64,000 nucleotides of DNA from Dromiciops gliroides (GCF_019393635.1 NC_057864.1:474752617-474816616); one strand, 5' to 3'; numbered from the stretch's first letter, positions 41,521-51,699 are shown. Numbers and translations: made by a program. The notes: generated by a model from the letters alone, not told the origin.

Positions 41521-41539
41521 CCCTCCACTCCCCACCCCA

Positions 41540-41780
41540 CCCCTTGCAAGTCCCTGCCCTCAACAAGCTTACAATCTAAGGAGAGACAGACAGACAGACA
41601 GGAGACTATGCACAAAAGGAGGCGGGGCGGTAAGGCACACCAGTGGGTTATCTTGTTCCATGGAGTTAAAACCAGGCTGGGCAGTAGATGCAAAGCGAAG
41701 GGATCTAAGTGACTGATTTCTGCCATTGATAACGGAAGGCATTGGGAGGAGTAAATTAGATGGAGTAATCCAGGCTTCAG
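41540..41780 (-). repeat. LINE L2 fragment with (GACA)n
   Basis: CTGCCCTCAACAAGCTTACA followed by four GACA units (41583-41600) and L2 interior. Confidence 0.5.
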
Positions 41781-41882
41781 TCAGCAGCTTGGTGATGAGA
41801 TTAGAAGTGATGAGTTTACCCTGGGAGGGGTATCTTCTTCCCTGGAGCTGAAACCTGGCTGGGCAGCCGATGCAAAGTGGAG
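41646..41882 (+). repeat. Imperfect direct repeat, units about 54 bp, period about 183 bp
   Basis: GGTTATCTTGTTCCATGGAG... at 41646-41700 recurs as GGTATCTTCTTCCCTGGAGC... at 41829-41882. Roughly 80% identity; the last shared block is GGCTGGGCAG(TA/CC)GATGCAAAG. Confidence 0.65.
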
Positions 41883-41944
41883 TTATTATGCAAACAGCTT
41901 TGTACAAACTCTGGACTAGGTGGCTCCATGGATGGAGGACTGGG

Positions 41945-42395
41945 TCAGGAATTTGTTATTGTCCTTCAGTCATTCAGTCCTGTTGGACCCAATATGGGAT
42001 TTTCCTCTGCAAAAATACTGGAGCGGTTTGTCATTTCCTTCTTACAGATGAAGAAATTGAGGCAAGCAGGGTTAAGTGACTTGCCCAGGGTCACACAGTG
42101 TCTGAAACTGGATTTGAACTTGGGTTTTCCTGAATCCATTCCCAGCACTCTATCCACTAAGGCATCTAGCTGCCTCTTCTTGGAGTTAGGAAGACCCGAG
42201 TTCTAATCCAGTCTCAGACACTCGCTGTGTGACCCTGGGCAAATCATTTAACCTCTGTTTACTTTAATGCACTGGAGAAAGAAATAGGAAACCACTCCAG
42301 TGTCTTTGCCAAGAAAACCCCATAAGACAGTATTGATGTGCTGTGGTCTATAGGGTGACAAGGAGCCAGACGTGACTGAACAACAACACGTACAA
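41945..42395. repeat. Head-to-head pair of long CORE-SINEs
   Basis: A reverse copy (41945-42178, with TCATTTCCTTCTTACAGATG and head ending ATCTAGCTGCC) meets a forward copy (42179-42395, with CACCACTCCAGTGTCTTTGC-like tail and GACTGAACAACAAC end). The arms could pair over about 200 nt. Confidence 0.75.
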
Positions 42396-42623
42396 ATAAT
42401 ATAGAGATAGGATAAATAGGAGATGATCAACAGAGGAAAGGCACCTAAGGGGAATCCAGAAGACTTGAAGGAAGCCAGGAGATAGAGATAAGGAAAAAGA
42501 GAAGTCACAGACTTGTCCAAGGAATGATAAATCTCTGGTGGCTTTGAATGGGAATAGAAAGGAGTGTGTGTATTTCTTAGCTGCACATGACACCTTTACA
42601 AAAATCAGCCATAAATTGGGCTT
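42396..42623 (-). repeat. LINE L2 fragment
   Basis: AACAGAGGAAAGGCACCTAA and ACTTGAAGGAAGCCAGGAGA match reverse L2. Confidence 0.6.
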
Positions 42624-42638
42624 AAAAAGTAAGCAGCA

Positions 42639-42783
42639 GGGGCAGCTAGGTGGCACAGTGGATAGAGCACCAGCCCTGGAGTCAGGAGAACCTGAGTTCA
42701 AATCCGGCCTCAGACACTTAACACTTACTAGCTGTGTGACCCTGGGCAAGTCACTTAACCCCAATTGCCTCACTTAAAAAAAA
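42639..42783 (+). repeat. Marsupial short CORE-SINE (subfamily A)
   Basis: Full copy. Perfect 15-bp target duplication AAAAAGTAAGCAGCA at 42624-42638 and 42784-42798. One of the least diverged copies. Confidence 0.97.
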
Positions 42784-42904
42784 AAAAAGTAAGCAGCAAA
42801 TGTGCTTCCAAGCATTGGGTCTGAGTTACAGTAACAGAAAGACACACCATTCTTCCTTTTTTTAATTTGTTCTCTTCAGTTTGGATTTAGAATAGGAGAC
42901 TTTT

Positions 42905-43010
42905 ATCAGAATTTTAAGGTACCTTAGAGATTAGCCAGTCCAACCACCCCATTTTTACATCAGAGGAAACTGAGGCCCAAAGAATGAAGGAACCTGCCTA
43001 ATAAGTTAAT
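42905..43010 (-). repeat. MIR-type fragment
   Basis: CAGTCCAACCACCCCATTTT and GAGGAAACTGAGGCCCAAAG. Confidence 0.55.
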
Positions 43011-43205
43011 CGACTCTCCTTTTTTTCTTCTTCAGCTCATTTTATTTTTTTTAATTTTATTTGTGATACATAATTAAATTCTATACATATATCAAACATA
43101 GATATACACGTATATGACATAATGTCTATTTTTCTCCAGTATTACTCTCATCTTTTTTGAAATGAATATGGAGCTTTCCCCTGGAAATGCTTATTAGCTT
43201 CTCTA

Positions 43206-43395
43206 AGGCAGGACTTCTTAAACTTTTTCCACTTGGGTCCCCTTTTTGCTTGACAAATGTTTACACAACCCTGGGTATATAGGTGTATAAAATAGGTATA
43301 CACAACCTTTTACTGTTGCCAAATTTTTTGCAACCCCCACATTGAGTTACTCGACCCCACGTGGGGCCTGGACCCACTATTGAAGAAGCTTTGTT
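43206..43395. mobile_element. hAT-like non-autonomous DNA transposon (MITE)
   Basis: CAGGACTTCTTAAACT... at the left and ...TTGAAGAAGCTTTG at the right form inverted ends. Flanking 8-bp CTCTAAGG / TTCTAAGG fits a hAT-type target duplication with one mismatch. No transposase is encoded. The interior (TGCAACCCCCACATTGAGTT) is of the mammal-wide type. Confidence 0.6.
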
Positions 43396-43489
43396 CTAAG
43401 GGTGCTTTCATAAAAGTTAGTCTGGTTTCCCTTCCCAGAGGGCATGCCCCGGCCTGAAATTAAGATGTTTCATTGAGGGAGGCTCTCCT

Positions 43490-43790
43490 GAGCCCCTCCC
43501 ATGGGCTTTGTCCTGAGCTAGTTTCTTTTGGGGAGCAGAGATACAGTGATGACAGGAGTTTCTGCCCTCAGGAAGCTAACAGTCTAATTGGGGAGATAAA
43601 ACGTTGACTACCTGATTCTAGGAAGTACCTACCAGAAGCTAAGTTAGGGGTGAGCAGAGAGAAAGACCCACTGGAGGATTAGCCGTTCAGGGGTAGATTA
43701 TGTGCAGGACAGGAGAACTTGGTCTGCATTTGGAGGATGGGTAGAACTGAGATCATTTGAGTAGGGAAGGCAGTCCAGATTTGGGAGGAC
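43490..43790 (-). repeat. LINE L2 fragment
   Basis: TTCTGCCCTCAGGAAGCTAA, CAGTCTAATTGGGGAGATAA and further reverse L2 interior. Confidence 0.65.
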
Positions 43791-43889
43791 AGGCTACAGC
43801 TAAAACAAAGAGGCAGGCTCCTATACACTTCTGTTCTGCTCAAATAAGTCATTCTCTCTCAAATCAAATGACACAATTTCCATTAGCTC

Positions 43890-44065
43890 TGCCAACTTTA
43901 AGGCCCTTTTAACTGTTGCTATTTCCAACAACCCTATGTGGGCATCTCCATTTTATAGATAAGGAAACTGAAGCTCAGAGATTGACTTTCCCAAGGTCAC
44001 ACAGCTAATGTGGGAGCAAGGATTTGAACCCAGAGCCTCTTGACTTCAAGACCATTGTGAACGTG
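43890..44065 (-). repeat. MIR SINE
   Basis: TTTTATAGATAAGGAAACTG and TTCCCAAGGTCACACAGCTA. Confidence 0.75.
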
Positions 44066-44499
44066 AGATCGGTCTCCTTAGCTCTTCCCAGCAGGTCTCG
44101 GTGGACAGCTCCCTTCCCATTTGCTGTGGTTGGGAAGACCCACCGGGCCAACAGGAGTTTGAGGATGATTCTCATCTTGCAGGGAAAGCTTCTTCCTCCA
44201 CAGTGCGTTTTTTGTTCTGTTTTGATCTATGTGCTGAATGATATCCTGGGGCCTGAAGGGTGTTGGTCTCTCAGAACAACCCCAGGGAAAAGACTTTGTT
44301 CACAAGGTCCCTCTCTTTGGAGCCATTGACCAGATGAGCAAAGCACAGGCCTATAGGGAGGATGCAAACTGCTCCTGTTCCCAGGGACCTGTCCTCTGGG
44401 AGAGAGGGTAAGATGGATAGCTCCTTGGTCTGGAGGGGAGGAGGGATACAGACATCCCCTGGGCTCCAGAGAGCCTCCCCTCCAGTGAGGTGGATGCAT
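44066..44499. other. Unassigned intron sequence
   Basis: A 101-codon open frame overlapping the MIR end has no protein-family features. Confidence 0.4.
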
Positions 44500-45060
44500 G
44501 TAGGTGCCCCTCCCATTCTCTTGACATCATCTTTGGCTCTCTTTCCCCACAGTTTCTCATAAAGAGGAGGCCCTTCTTGTCAAGGCCAGCCCCTCTACAC
44601 TTGTCCTTGATCCCATTCCCTCCCATTTCAGTCCCCAGTGCCTGTCACATGGTAAATACTTGTTGACTGATTGATCGCTGAGGCTGGGGAGGGGTGCAGA
44701 GTCCCCATCTTGACCAAGAATGTGCCAAACACCACCTAAGTACACACCATCTCCTTGACAAAGAAATCAGGTTTGTCTGCGCAGGATCTCCCAAGGGAGG
44801 GAGTGCATCCTGACACTGCCCTGGCTAAGTGACAACTGCTTGCCTTGCATTCAACACTGGGCTGAGGAGGCCCTTCCCGGCACCCAGGTGATTGTTGTTC
44901 TAGGGGATGACTCCTCAGTCTGGCCCCAACCTGCCTTATCTCCCGGCACTCGTCCAGCTGCACTGGTCTATTCTTCGGCCTCCAAACATAACATGAGCTT
45001 CCCTGCCTCAGTGACTGTGCTTTTCTCTCTACCTACAATGTCCTCTCCCTTCCAAGCCCT
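44500..45060 (+). repeat. LINE L2 fragments
   Basis: L2 terminus (GTGCCTGTCACATGGTAAAT plus TGACTGATTGAT) near 44640. L2 ORF2-end-like sequence (TTCCCTGCCTCAGTGACTGT) lies near 45000. Confidence 0.5.
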
Positions 45061-45329
45061 GCTCTAAGTTCTGGAGACACAAAGGCAGAAATCAGTCTCT
45101 GCCCTCACCGGGAGATTCTAATCTTCTTTTCACATGAAATGGCTGTCCCCAGGGGAACCTCTTCCTTGATCAGTTCTGGCTAGCACAGAGCGGGAATTGA
45201 TTTCTCTGGTCATAGGAGGAGAAGCGTGAGAGTCAGGATTTGAACCCACACCTCGGCACTCCGACCTCTTTCTGAACAGCCTCACTGTTATCAGCATCAG
45301 GTGAGAGGCTGTAAAGCGAAGAGTCCTAG

Positions 45330-45540
45330 CTAAACAGGAGCTTATTAGCTATTGATCTTAATGAAATAGCATGAGATTCTATTTGCCCAGCACTCGGCAA
45401 ACCTGCTCTGTGAACAGTAGCTAGCATTCATTTTTATTTCTAATTGGTGTGATTAATAACGCTGCTCTTCCTGGTAAATAGCACCAAAGCCGGCTTTGGT
45501 CAATTTCTCTTTCCTCTCGCTTCCCCAGGTGAGGACCAGG
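45330..45540. promoter_or_regulatory. Repeat-free AT-rich island (candidate element)
   Basis: TATTGATCTTAATGAAAT, TTCTAATTGGTGTGATTAAT and a CCGGCTTTGGTCAA word cluster in 150 bp without recognised repeats, 120 bp before the CTCF-like site. The candidate status rests on motif content only. Confidence 0.25.
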
Positions 45541-45659
45541 ATCTTTGAGGGGAGGGAGGGGGAGGAGTAGCCGCTGCTTATTGGAAGAAGGATTTAGAGT
45601 GCTGTACTCTGATTGGCTCTTTCAAGTCATACTTTCTCCCATAGACGTAATACCCAGCT

Positions 45660-45678
45660 TGCTGCCATCTAGTGGTGA
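45660..45678 (-). promoter_or_regulatory. CTCF-like binding site
   Basis: On the minus strand the 19-mer TCACCACTAGATGGCAGCA matches the CTCF core CCASYAGRKGGCRSY in every core position. It does not lie in a recognised SINE. Confidence 0.6.
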
Positions 45679-46159
45679 AGAATATTTAGTGCTGAGTTTT
45701 TTGTTTGTTTTTTTAAAGAGACTACTCTTTCCCCGCTGTGATGCTTAATGAATTTTTGAATACAACTATTGAGTGCCTGCTGTGTGCTATGGAGAAACGG
45801 AGAACATTTGGAGTAAGAGAACCTGGGTTTGAAATCTGGTTCTCATGTCTTAAGATCCATGAATGCCGTAAATGGAAGGAATGAACCACCCCGTTCTATT
45901 CCTTAATTTTTCACAAGAGGAAACTGAGGCCCAGCAAAGTTCAGTGATCACATTGTTCATTACTCCCCTTGATGTAGGCCATGGCACAGCCAAACTGACC
46001 TCCCTAAGAGACCTCATTTCCCATCATCTCCCATCTTCTGAGCTGGCTGACACCCCCCCCAATTTGAGTCTGAGAACAGGTGTTCCTGTTCACATAAAAG
46101 AATGAGCCTGAAATCTAAATAATCTCTAAGATTCTTTTCCAAATCTGATTCCATAAGGA

Positions 46160-46410
46160 GGTGGGGTGGTTGGGTGGCACGGTGGCTGGAGAACTAGGCC
46201 TGGAGTCAAGAGGACCTGAGTTTAAATGTAACCTCAGATACTTCCTAGCTGTGTGACCCTGGGTAAGTCACTTCACCCTGTCTGCTTCAGTTTCCTCTCT
46301 GTCAAATGAGCTGGAGAAGGAAGTGGGGAACCGCTCCAGTACCTCAGCCAACATAACCCCATCTGGGATTATAGAGAGTTGGACACATGAACAATGAGTA
46401 TTAACCTCTA
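46160..46410 (+). repeat. Long marsupial CORE-SINE (MAR1-like)
   Basis: TGGGTGGCACGGTGGCTGGA, AATGAGCTGGAGAAGGAAGT and ACCCCATCTGGGATTATAGA. Confidence 0.8.
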
Positions 46411-46549
46411 ATAGATGTAGGGTATAGCTGGGAGTAGAGAAGCTTGTGGTTATTAGCAATGCCGCTGCTCTAAGATCCTGAAGACATCCCCCAAAAGAAA
46501 GAAAGACCTATTTGTATAAAAATGTTTCTTGTACCTCTTTACTTATTTT

Positions 46550-46605
46550 ATTTTTGCAGGGCAGTGAGGGTTAAGTGACTTATCCAGGGTCACACAGCTA
46601 GTAAG
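46550..46605 (-). repeat. Truncated marsupial short CORE-SINE
   Basis: TGCAGGGCAGTGAGGGTTAA to CACACAGCTAGTAAG. The head half is absent. Confidence 0.75.
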
Positions 46606-46862
46606 AGCTTGTTGTTATTAGCTAACGTTGATAGAGCACCTACTATTTATAAGGTATTCTTCTAAGCGCCTCACAAATATCTCATTTGATCCTCATAACA
46701 TCCCTGGGAGGCAGGTGCTATTATTATTCCCATTTTGCAGGTGAGGAAAATGAGGTAAACAGCGGTCTAGTGACTTGTCATGGGTGATAGAGCTAGTGAG
46801 CATCTAATGCTGAATTTGAACTCAGACCTTGTGCTTCATCCATTATACTACCAAGCTGTCCC
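46606..46862 (-). repeat. MIR SINE, near full length
   Basis: TAGAGCACCTACTATTTATA, ATCCTCATAACATCCCTGGG, TTTTGCAGGTGAGGAAAATG, and CAAGCTGTCCC at the head. Confidence 0.82.
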
Positions 46863-47189
46863 TACCTTCCAAGAAAGCTTGGAGAAGCATCTGATAATGG
46901 GGAATGGGCAGCAGATCTGGAGGAAAATCCCCACCTAGACTCACATTCACCGCCTGTGACACAGGAAGGGACAGCAGTATCTGTTCTCCCACCCAGACCT
47001 GCATGGCCACCAGCCAGTGCAAAGGCTTGGAGGCTGGAGGCGGAGTTTATGGCGGTCACTGGTCTCCATTGAGGAAAATAAGCAATATGGCAGAAAAGGT
47101 GGGTTCAAGGCAAAGAAGTGGCTGGAAAACCAGAAGGAAGAAGGCCCGGTGATGTTGGGCAAGCGACCGAACCTCTTATCTGTAAAATA
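46863..47189. other. Unassigned intron sequence
   Basis: Nothing recognised. Confidence 0.4.
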
Positions 47190-47432
47190 AGGGGCTGCTA
47201 AGTGACTCAGCAGATAAAACACCAAGCCTGGAGTCAGGGAAGACCTGAATTCAAATCCAGCCTCAGACACTTACTGGCTGTGTGACCCTGAGCAAGTCAC
47301 TTCACCCAGTTTGCCTCAGTTTCCTCGTCTGTAAAATGAGCCGGAGAAGGAAATGGCAAACCTCTCCAGTATCTTTGCCAAGAAAACCCCAAATGGGGTC
47401 ACAGAGTCAGACATGACTGGACAAAAAAATGA
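47190..47432 (+). repeat. Long marsupial CORE-SINE (MAR1-like), near complete
   Basis: GTCAGGGAAGACCTGAATTC, TTTGCCTCAGTTTCCTCGTC, AAAACCCCAAATGGGGTCAC and CAGACATGACTGGAC in order. The clearest long-type copy in the window. Confidence 0.85.
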
Positions 47433-47434
47433 CG

Positions 47435-48245
47435 GTGTTGCACTAGACAGCCTCTGTGGTCCATTCCAGGTCTCGATCTAAGACCTCCCTGGGACTCAGT
47501 TTCCCCATCGGTAAAATGAGGAGGTTGGACAAGGTGGCCTCTGAGGTCCCTTCCAGCCCTAGACCCAGGATAGAAAGGGAGACTTGGGCCAGGCCATGGG
47601 GCAGCACATTTGCGTCATTGATCGTTCTCTCTCCCATGGGGACTGATGGTGATTAGATGGTGGAGAAACAGGAGAAGCTGAGCATCGATGCAGGGCCCTC
47701 CTTCCAGAACTGCCCGGGAGCAGATTCTGCCATTGGTGGATAGCTCATCGGGAGCTTGGCCCTTGGGTCCCTCAGACCATTCCTCTGTGCCCATGCCTGC
47801 CCACTTTGACCTGCCAGGTGGACGTTAACAAGCCAGCAAAGTCAAGCCCAGCGTAGCTGCCGTCACGCAGGAGGTGTGATTTCCCCCAAGCCCTGAGTGT
47901 AGATCACAGAGATGATCATAAATCAATCCCGTCTCCCTCCTGGTTTGGTTCACCATCTCAGAGATGGAGGCTTTATCTTCATTTCAGATGTAGCTGCCCT
48001 TGGCAGAGCCTCCTCACACTTTAATTTAAAGCTGGCCTCTCTGTCTCCATTTCAGCTTAGAAAATTAGTCATAGGAGACCAGCCGGGCGGGGTGGGGAGG
48101 AGGCCAGGGCTTGGGAGTGATGAGCCCTTGGCTCTTCCGCCTGCCAAGCTGGGTGACCTTGGCTGAATCACCTCCCCCTCTGGTCCCTGGGCTTCTGCTG
48201 ATGTATAAAATTAGGTGCTTTGGCAGTGGAAGCTCTAAGACCCCT
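47435..48245 (+). repeat. MIR tails with unassigned DNA between
   Basis: CCCCATCGGTAAAATGAGGA near 47506 and AAGCTGGGTGACCTTGGCTG near 48145 are forward MIR pieces. The DNA at 47590-48090 is not assigned. Confidence 0.5.
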
Positions 48246-48479
48246 TCTGCTCATATTCAGCCATCATCATAAATATGGGGATCGGGAACCCTGGTCTCAC
48301 AGTAGATCCTGGTAGAAGAGACCTGGGGAGAGATGGGCCAGTGAAGGCTTTTTGTGACCATGATCCCATTGGGAACTCTCTGAGGAAATCCCCTCTGCCC
48401 ATGCCCATGAGCCACAGACATTGAGAGTTGCCTAGGACACTGGGTTATGGCAGCAGAACGTGAACCCATGTCCTCCTAA

Positions 48480-48602
48480 CGAATTAGATTGTAAGCCCCT
48501 TGAGGACAGGGACTGTCTTTTTCCTCTTTTTGTATCCTTCAGTTGCTTAGAACAATACCTGGCACATAGTAGGTGCTTAATAAATATTAATTGATTGATT
48601 CT
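48480..48602 (+). repeat. LINE L2 3' end, well preserved
   Basis: TTGTAAGCCCCTTGAGGACA through GGCACATAGTAGGTGCTTAA and a TTGATTGATTC end. Confidence 0.85.
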
Positions 48603-48714
48603 CTTGACTATTGAATTATTTTTTTTCCTCTCTGGCTCTAGTTGACTGAGCTAGGACCAGAAAATAGGTGCTGCAGGGAGGTTGTTGGGGTTTTTTGTCA
48701 CAGTATAGTTAACC

Positions 48715-48785
48715 AATCAGCCAATCAATAAGCATTTATCACACTCTCCCTTTTATGCCAGACACTGGGGAGAGAGAAGAGATTG
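48715..48785 (-). repeat. LINE L2 3' end
   Basis: AATCAATAAGCATTTATCAC and TGCCAGACACTGGGGAGAGA. Confidence 0.65.
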
Positions 48786-49589
48786 GTCCACAAACTGTGG
48801 TCTGGGGATTCCAGGGATCCCTTTTTGGGATACAGTCCCCACCTAAGCAGAAGCTCTTTGGAGGGAGAAGTGCCCTGAGATCCTGAGACCCCTTAGAAAG
48901 TTGAATAATGACTGCTTTGGAGGCTGGGCTAAGGGACTTCCAAGGTCTACTGTGACTCGGCCTCCCTGTCAAGACAACTTCAGCATAACCAGTCATTCCA
49001 ATCTCCCTGGGGACCCCCCCCCTGCCCCTCCCAGGAAACCTGTACTGAATGGACCCATAAAATGAGTTGGGGTGGAAAGGGTTAATGTATCTGCCTGGTC
49101 AGTCTGGTTTCCGGTGTTGCCTTTTCTTTAAATAGGCAGGGCCTTCTTCCTCTTCTTCCTCTATCCCTCCCTGGGGTTTCACACCTTTCTCATCTCGAGG
49201 TGGCTTCTGGCCAAGCCTGGATGGAGGTTCTGTAGGCAGGCCCGGGCCTGATGAACCCACAGACGTTCTTGGAGGATGGAGTGTAAACGATTGTGTTTCC
49301 CCCGCTCCGCTCTGCTGCCTGCCCAGGCTTTGGGGCTAAAGTCATGGAAATCCTCCCCCTGAGGTTTTGGTCCAGGACCCTGCTGTTTCTCTCTTTGCAG
49401 TTTAGAAGGTCATTCCCCAACCCCAGTGGTAAACAAAGCCCCTGCTCCTCTCTGGCACGTCTGAGCAGAAAAAGGGGGGTGTTCGTGGGGAGCAGTTGGT
49501 GGTGAGGACCAGGCATCTGCCCCAGGCTGGGTCCTCTGGACCGGAGGAGATAAGGAGGAAGCCCCTTTCCCCCTCAATGAGCTCATCCT
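48786..49589. other. Unassigned intron sequence
   Basis: An 800-bp repeat-poor stretch. No gene recognised on either strand. Confidence 0.4.
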
Positions 49590-50210
49590 AGCACTTTGTC
49601 TGCCACATCCTTCCAGTCACCCAGGCTCACAACCCTGACGCCTCACTCCAATTCACCCTCCCATCAGTCGTGGTTTAGGGTCACACACAAAGACCTCCGG
49701 CATTTAGACCCCCTTCCCTTGGAGGCCCCAGCCTCTTCCAGGTTTATCCCCACACTCTGAAGTGGAGTCCAGCAGGGCTTATAGCTGCTCTTCAGGCTGT
49801 CTCTGGCCTTTGGTGCAGGAATTTACCCCATCCGCATCCCAGCTGCCCTTGAAGCTGAGCTCTCCAGCCCCGTTCTAGAACGGGTTCTTCAGGAGGTCTT
49901 CCTCTTAAGCATTCAATCCACACCAGCTACTGACTTCCTTCAAACCCCCTCTCCGGCAGGACAGCTTTCCTGACCCCCTCTTAATTTGGGGGCCTTCTCA
50001 GTTCCCTCCAACTCACCGTTTACATACCTTGTTTACGTGTTTTCTTCCCCATTAGACCGGGAGCTCGTTGAGGGCAGGGACTGTCTTTCCTCATGTTCTT
50101 AGCATTTAGCATGGTGCCTGGCACAAAGTAGGTGTGTCTGAGATAAGATTTAAATCCAGGTCTTCCTCACTCCAAATCCCAGGCCTTATGGTGCTAACAG
50201 TTGGGTGATA
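49590..50210 (+). repeat. LINE L2 3' portion, then MIR remnant
   Basis: Degraded L2 with GGGAGCTCGTTGAGGGCAGG and GTGCCTGGCACAAAGTAGGT, up to about 50135. A reverse MIR scrap (AATCCAGGTCTTCCTCACTC) follows. Confidence 0.6.
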
Positions 50211-50319
50211 ACGGCCCCAGATTGGTGGTGGATGAGATGGGTGATCATTCCTAAGGAGAGAATAGCCAAGAACAAAGATGGGGGGGAGGGGGTAAAGGGG
50301 GATATTGGCTGCCTGATGA

Positions 50320-50450
50320 ATTCATTACCAGCAGACACTCTCTCCCTGGGATTGTTACTGCTAATTATCATGTAAATGTATTTTTGCTATGCAAATTACT
50401 TTGGAGTTTGCCGTTTTGATTAATGTTTGAGACCTGTGCAGATGAAAAGC
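50320..50450. promoter_or_regulatory. AT-rich island with octamer and homeobox words (candidate element)
   Basis: ATGCAAAT (about 50389-50396) is a perfect POU/octamer word. TGCTAATTATCATG and TTTGATTAATG lie within 70 bp. No repeat recognised here. Confidence 0.3.
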
Positions 50451-50476
50451 TATTAGGTCCTGGGGAAAGTAAGAGG

Positions 50477-50513
<37 letters not shown>

Positions 50514-50532
50514 CACGCGCATGCGTGCACAC
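50477..50532 (+). repeat. 56-nt alternating purine-pyrimidine tract (TG)n(CG)n
   Basis: Every step alternates purine and pyrimidine from GTATATGTG through TGCGCGCGCACGCGC to CACAC. Such DNA is a strong candidate for Z-DNA under supercoiling. Confidence 0.9.
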
Positions 50533-50584
50533 TCATGCGCTACAATACTAGAGAGTAGCTGTTATCTAGTGAGGCTAGAAGGTA

Positions 50585-50919
50585 GTAAAGGGCCTTTTCT
50601 TGACACAAGCACAGATTAAAGCTGGGAGGGACCTCAGAGGCCATCTTGTATACGGATGGAGAATCTGTGGTCTAGAGCATAAGTGACTTGCCCAGGGTCA
50701 CACAGCTAGTAAGTGTTAAGTGTCTGAGGCCAGATTTGAACTCAGGTACTCCTGACTCCAGGGCCGGTGCTCTATCCACTGCACCACCCAGCTGCCCCGT
50801 AAAGGGCCTTTTCTTGACACAAGCACAGATTAAAGCTGAGAGGGACCTCAGAGGCCATCTTGTACACAGATGGAGAATCTGTGGTCTAGAGCATAAGTGA
50901 CTTGCCCAGGGTCACACAG
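50585..50919. repeat. 121-bp direct duplication enclosing a SINE fragment
   Basis: Copies at 50585-50705 and 50799-50919 have equal length and differ at about three positions. Each begins GTAAAGGGCCTTTTCTTGAC and ends TGACTTGCCCAGGGTCACAC plus AG. Between them is a SINE body (50706-50798) lacking its tail. Confidence 0.85.
50706..50798 (-). repeat. Partial marsupial short CORE-SINE (subfamily A)
   Basis: CTAGTAAGTGTTAAGTGTCT through the head CACCCAGCTGCCCC. The 3' half is replaced by the duplicated flank, which shares its 'taagtgacttgcccagggtc' stretch. Confidence 0.85.
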
Positions 50920-51414
50920 AGTCAGGTCCTCTGGCTCCAGTTGGAGCCCTGGGTGTTTGCATGGTTGATGTAGTACTGGTCGTCATAACGTAACTAATAG
51001 CTTACCTCTCTTCCTCACTTTATCAACTAGGGTTTTCCTCAGGAATCTCTAGGTAGGGTCAATATTTCTGTCCCCATTTGAGAGATGGGTAAGCTGACCC
51101 CGGATCAGATGGGATTCTCCCAAGGTCTCCACAGTAAGCTCAGGACTAAGGATGGGGCTCTGCTTTCCCCAATTCCCTGACCCTTCATTTTCTCCAGTGA
51201 CTAAGCTAGGGTCTCTATGGAAGAAGGTGACCCAAAGGAGAGTAAACTTCCCCTCCAGAAAGGATGGGTCCTGCCTCCACCCCCACCCCACTTCCCGCCA
51301 GAGCTTAGCACAGTGGGGAGAGCTTGCCAAATACTCACCAGAGGGACACAAAAGAGAGATGATCACTCCCTTATGGGATAGAATTGTGGGCAAGACTGTT
51401 GTATTTTTCATCAG
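50920..51414. other. Unassigned intron sequence
   Basis: A MIR-like piece (CCCATTTGAGAGATGGGTAA) lies near 51073. The rest is unassigned. Confidence 0.4.
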
Positions 51415-51650
51415 AGCTGGTGCTGTGGAGAGGACCCAGGAGTCAGCGAGATCCAAGTTCAAATCCAGCCTCAGTCATTTAATAGTTATGTGACTCTGGG
51501 CCTGTCACTTAACTTTTCCTGCCTCAGTTTCCTCATCTGTGAAATGGAGCTAATAATAGCACTCACCTCCTGGGGTTCTTGTGAGTCTTCTCAAATGAGA
51601 TAATATTTGGAAGGCACTTTGCAAAGTAGGCGTAGATACTGATAGATCTA
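51415..51650 (+). repeat. MIR SINE, near full length
   Basis: GTTCAAATCCAGCCTCAGTC, TATGTGACTCTGGGCCTGTC, TTTCCTCATCTGTGAAATGG and GGAAGGCACTTTGCAAAG in order. Confidence 0.85.
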
Positions 51651-51699
51651 TATGGCTAGCTTGTATATAATCTTATCTTGGAGACCCCAGCTACAAACA

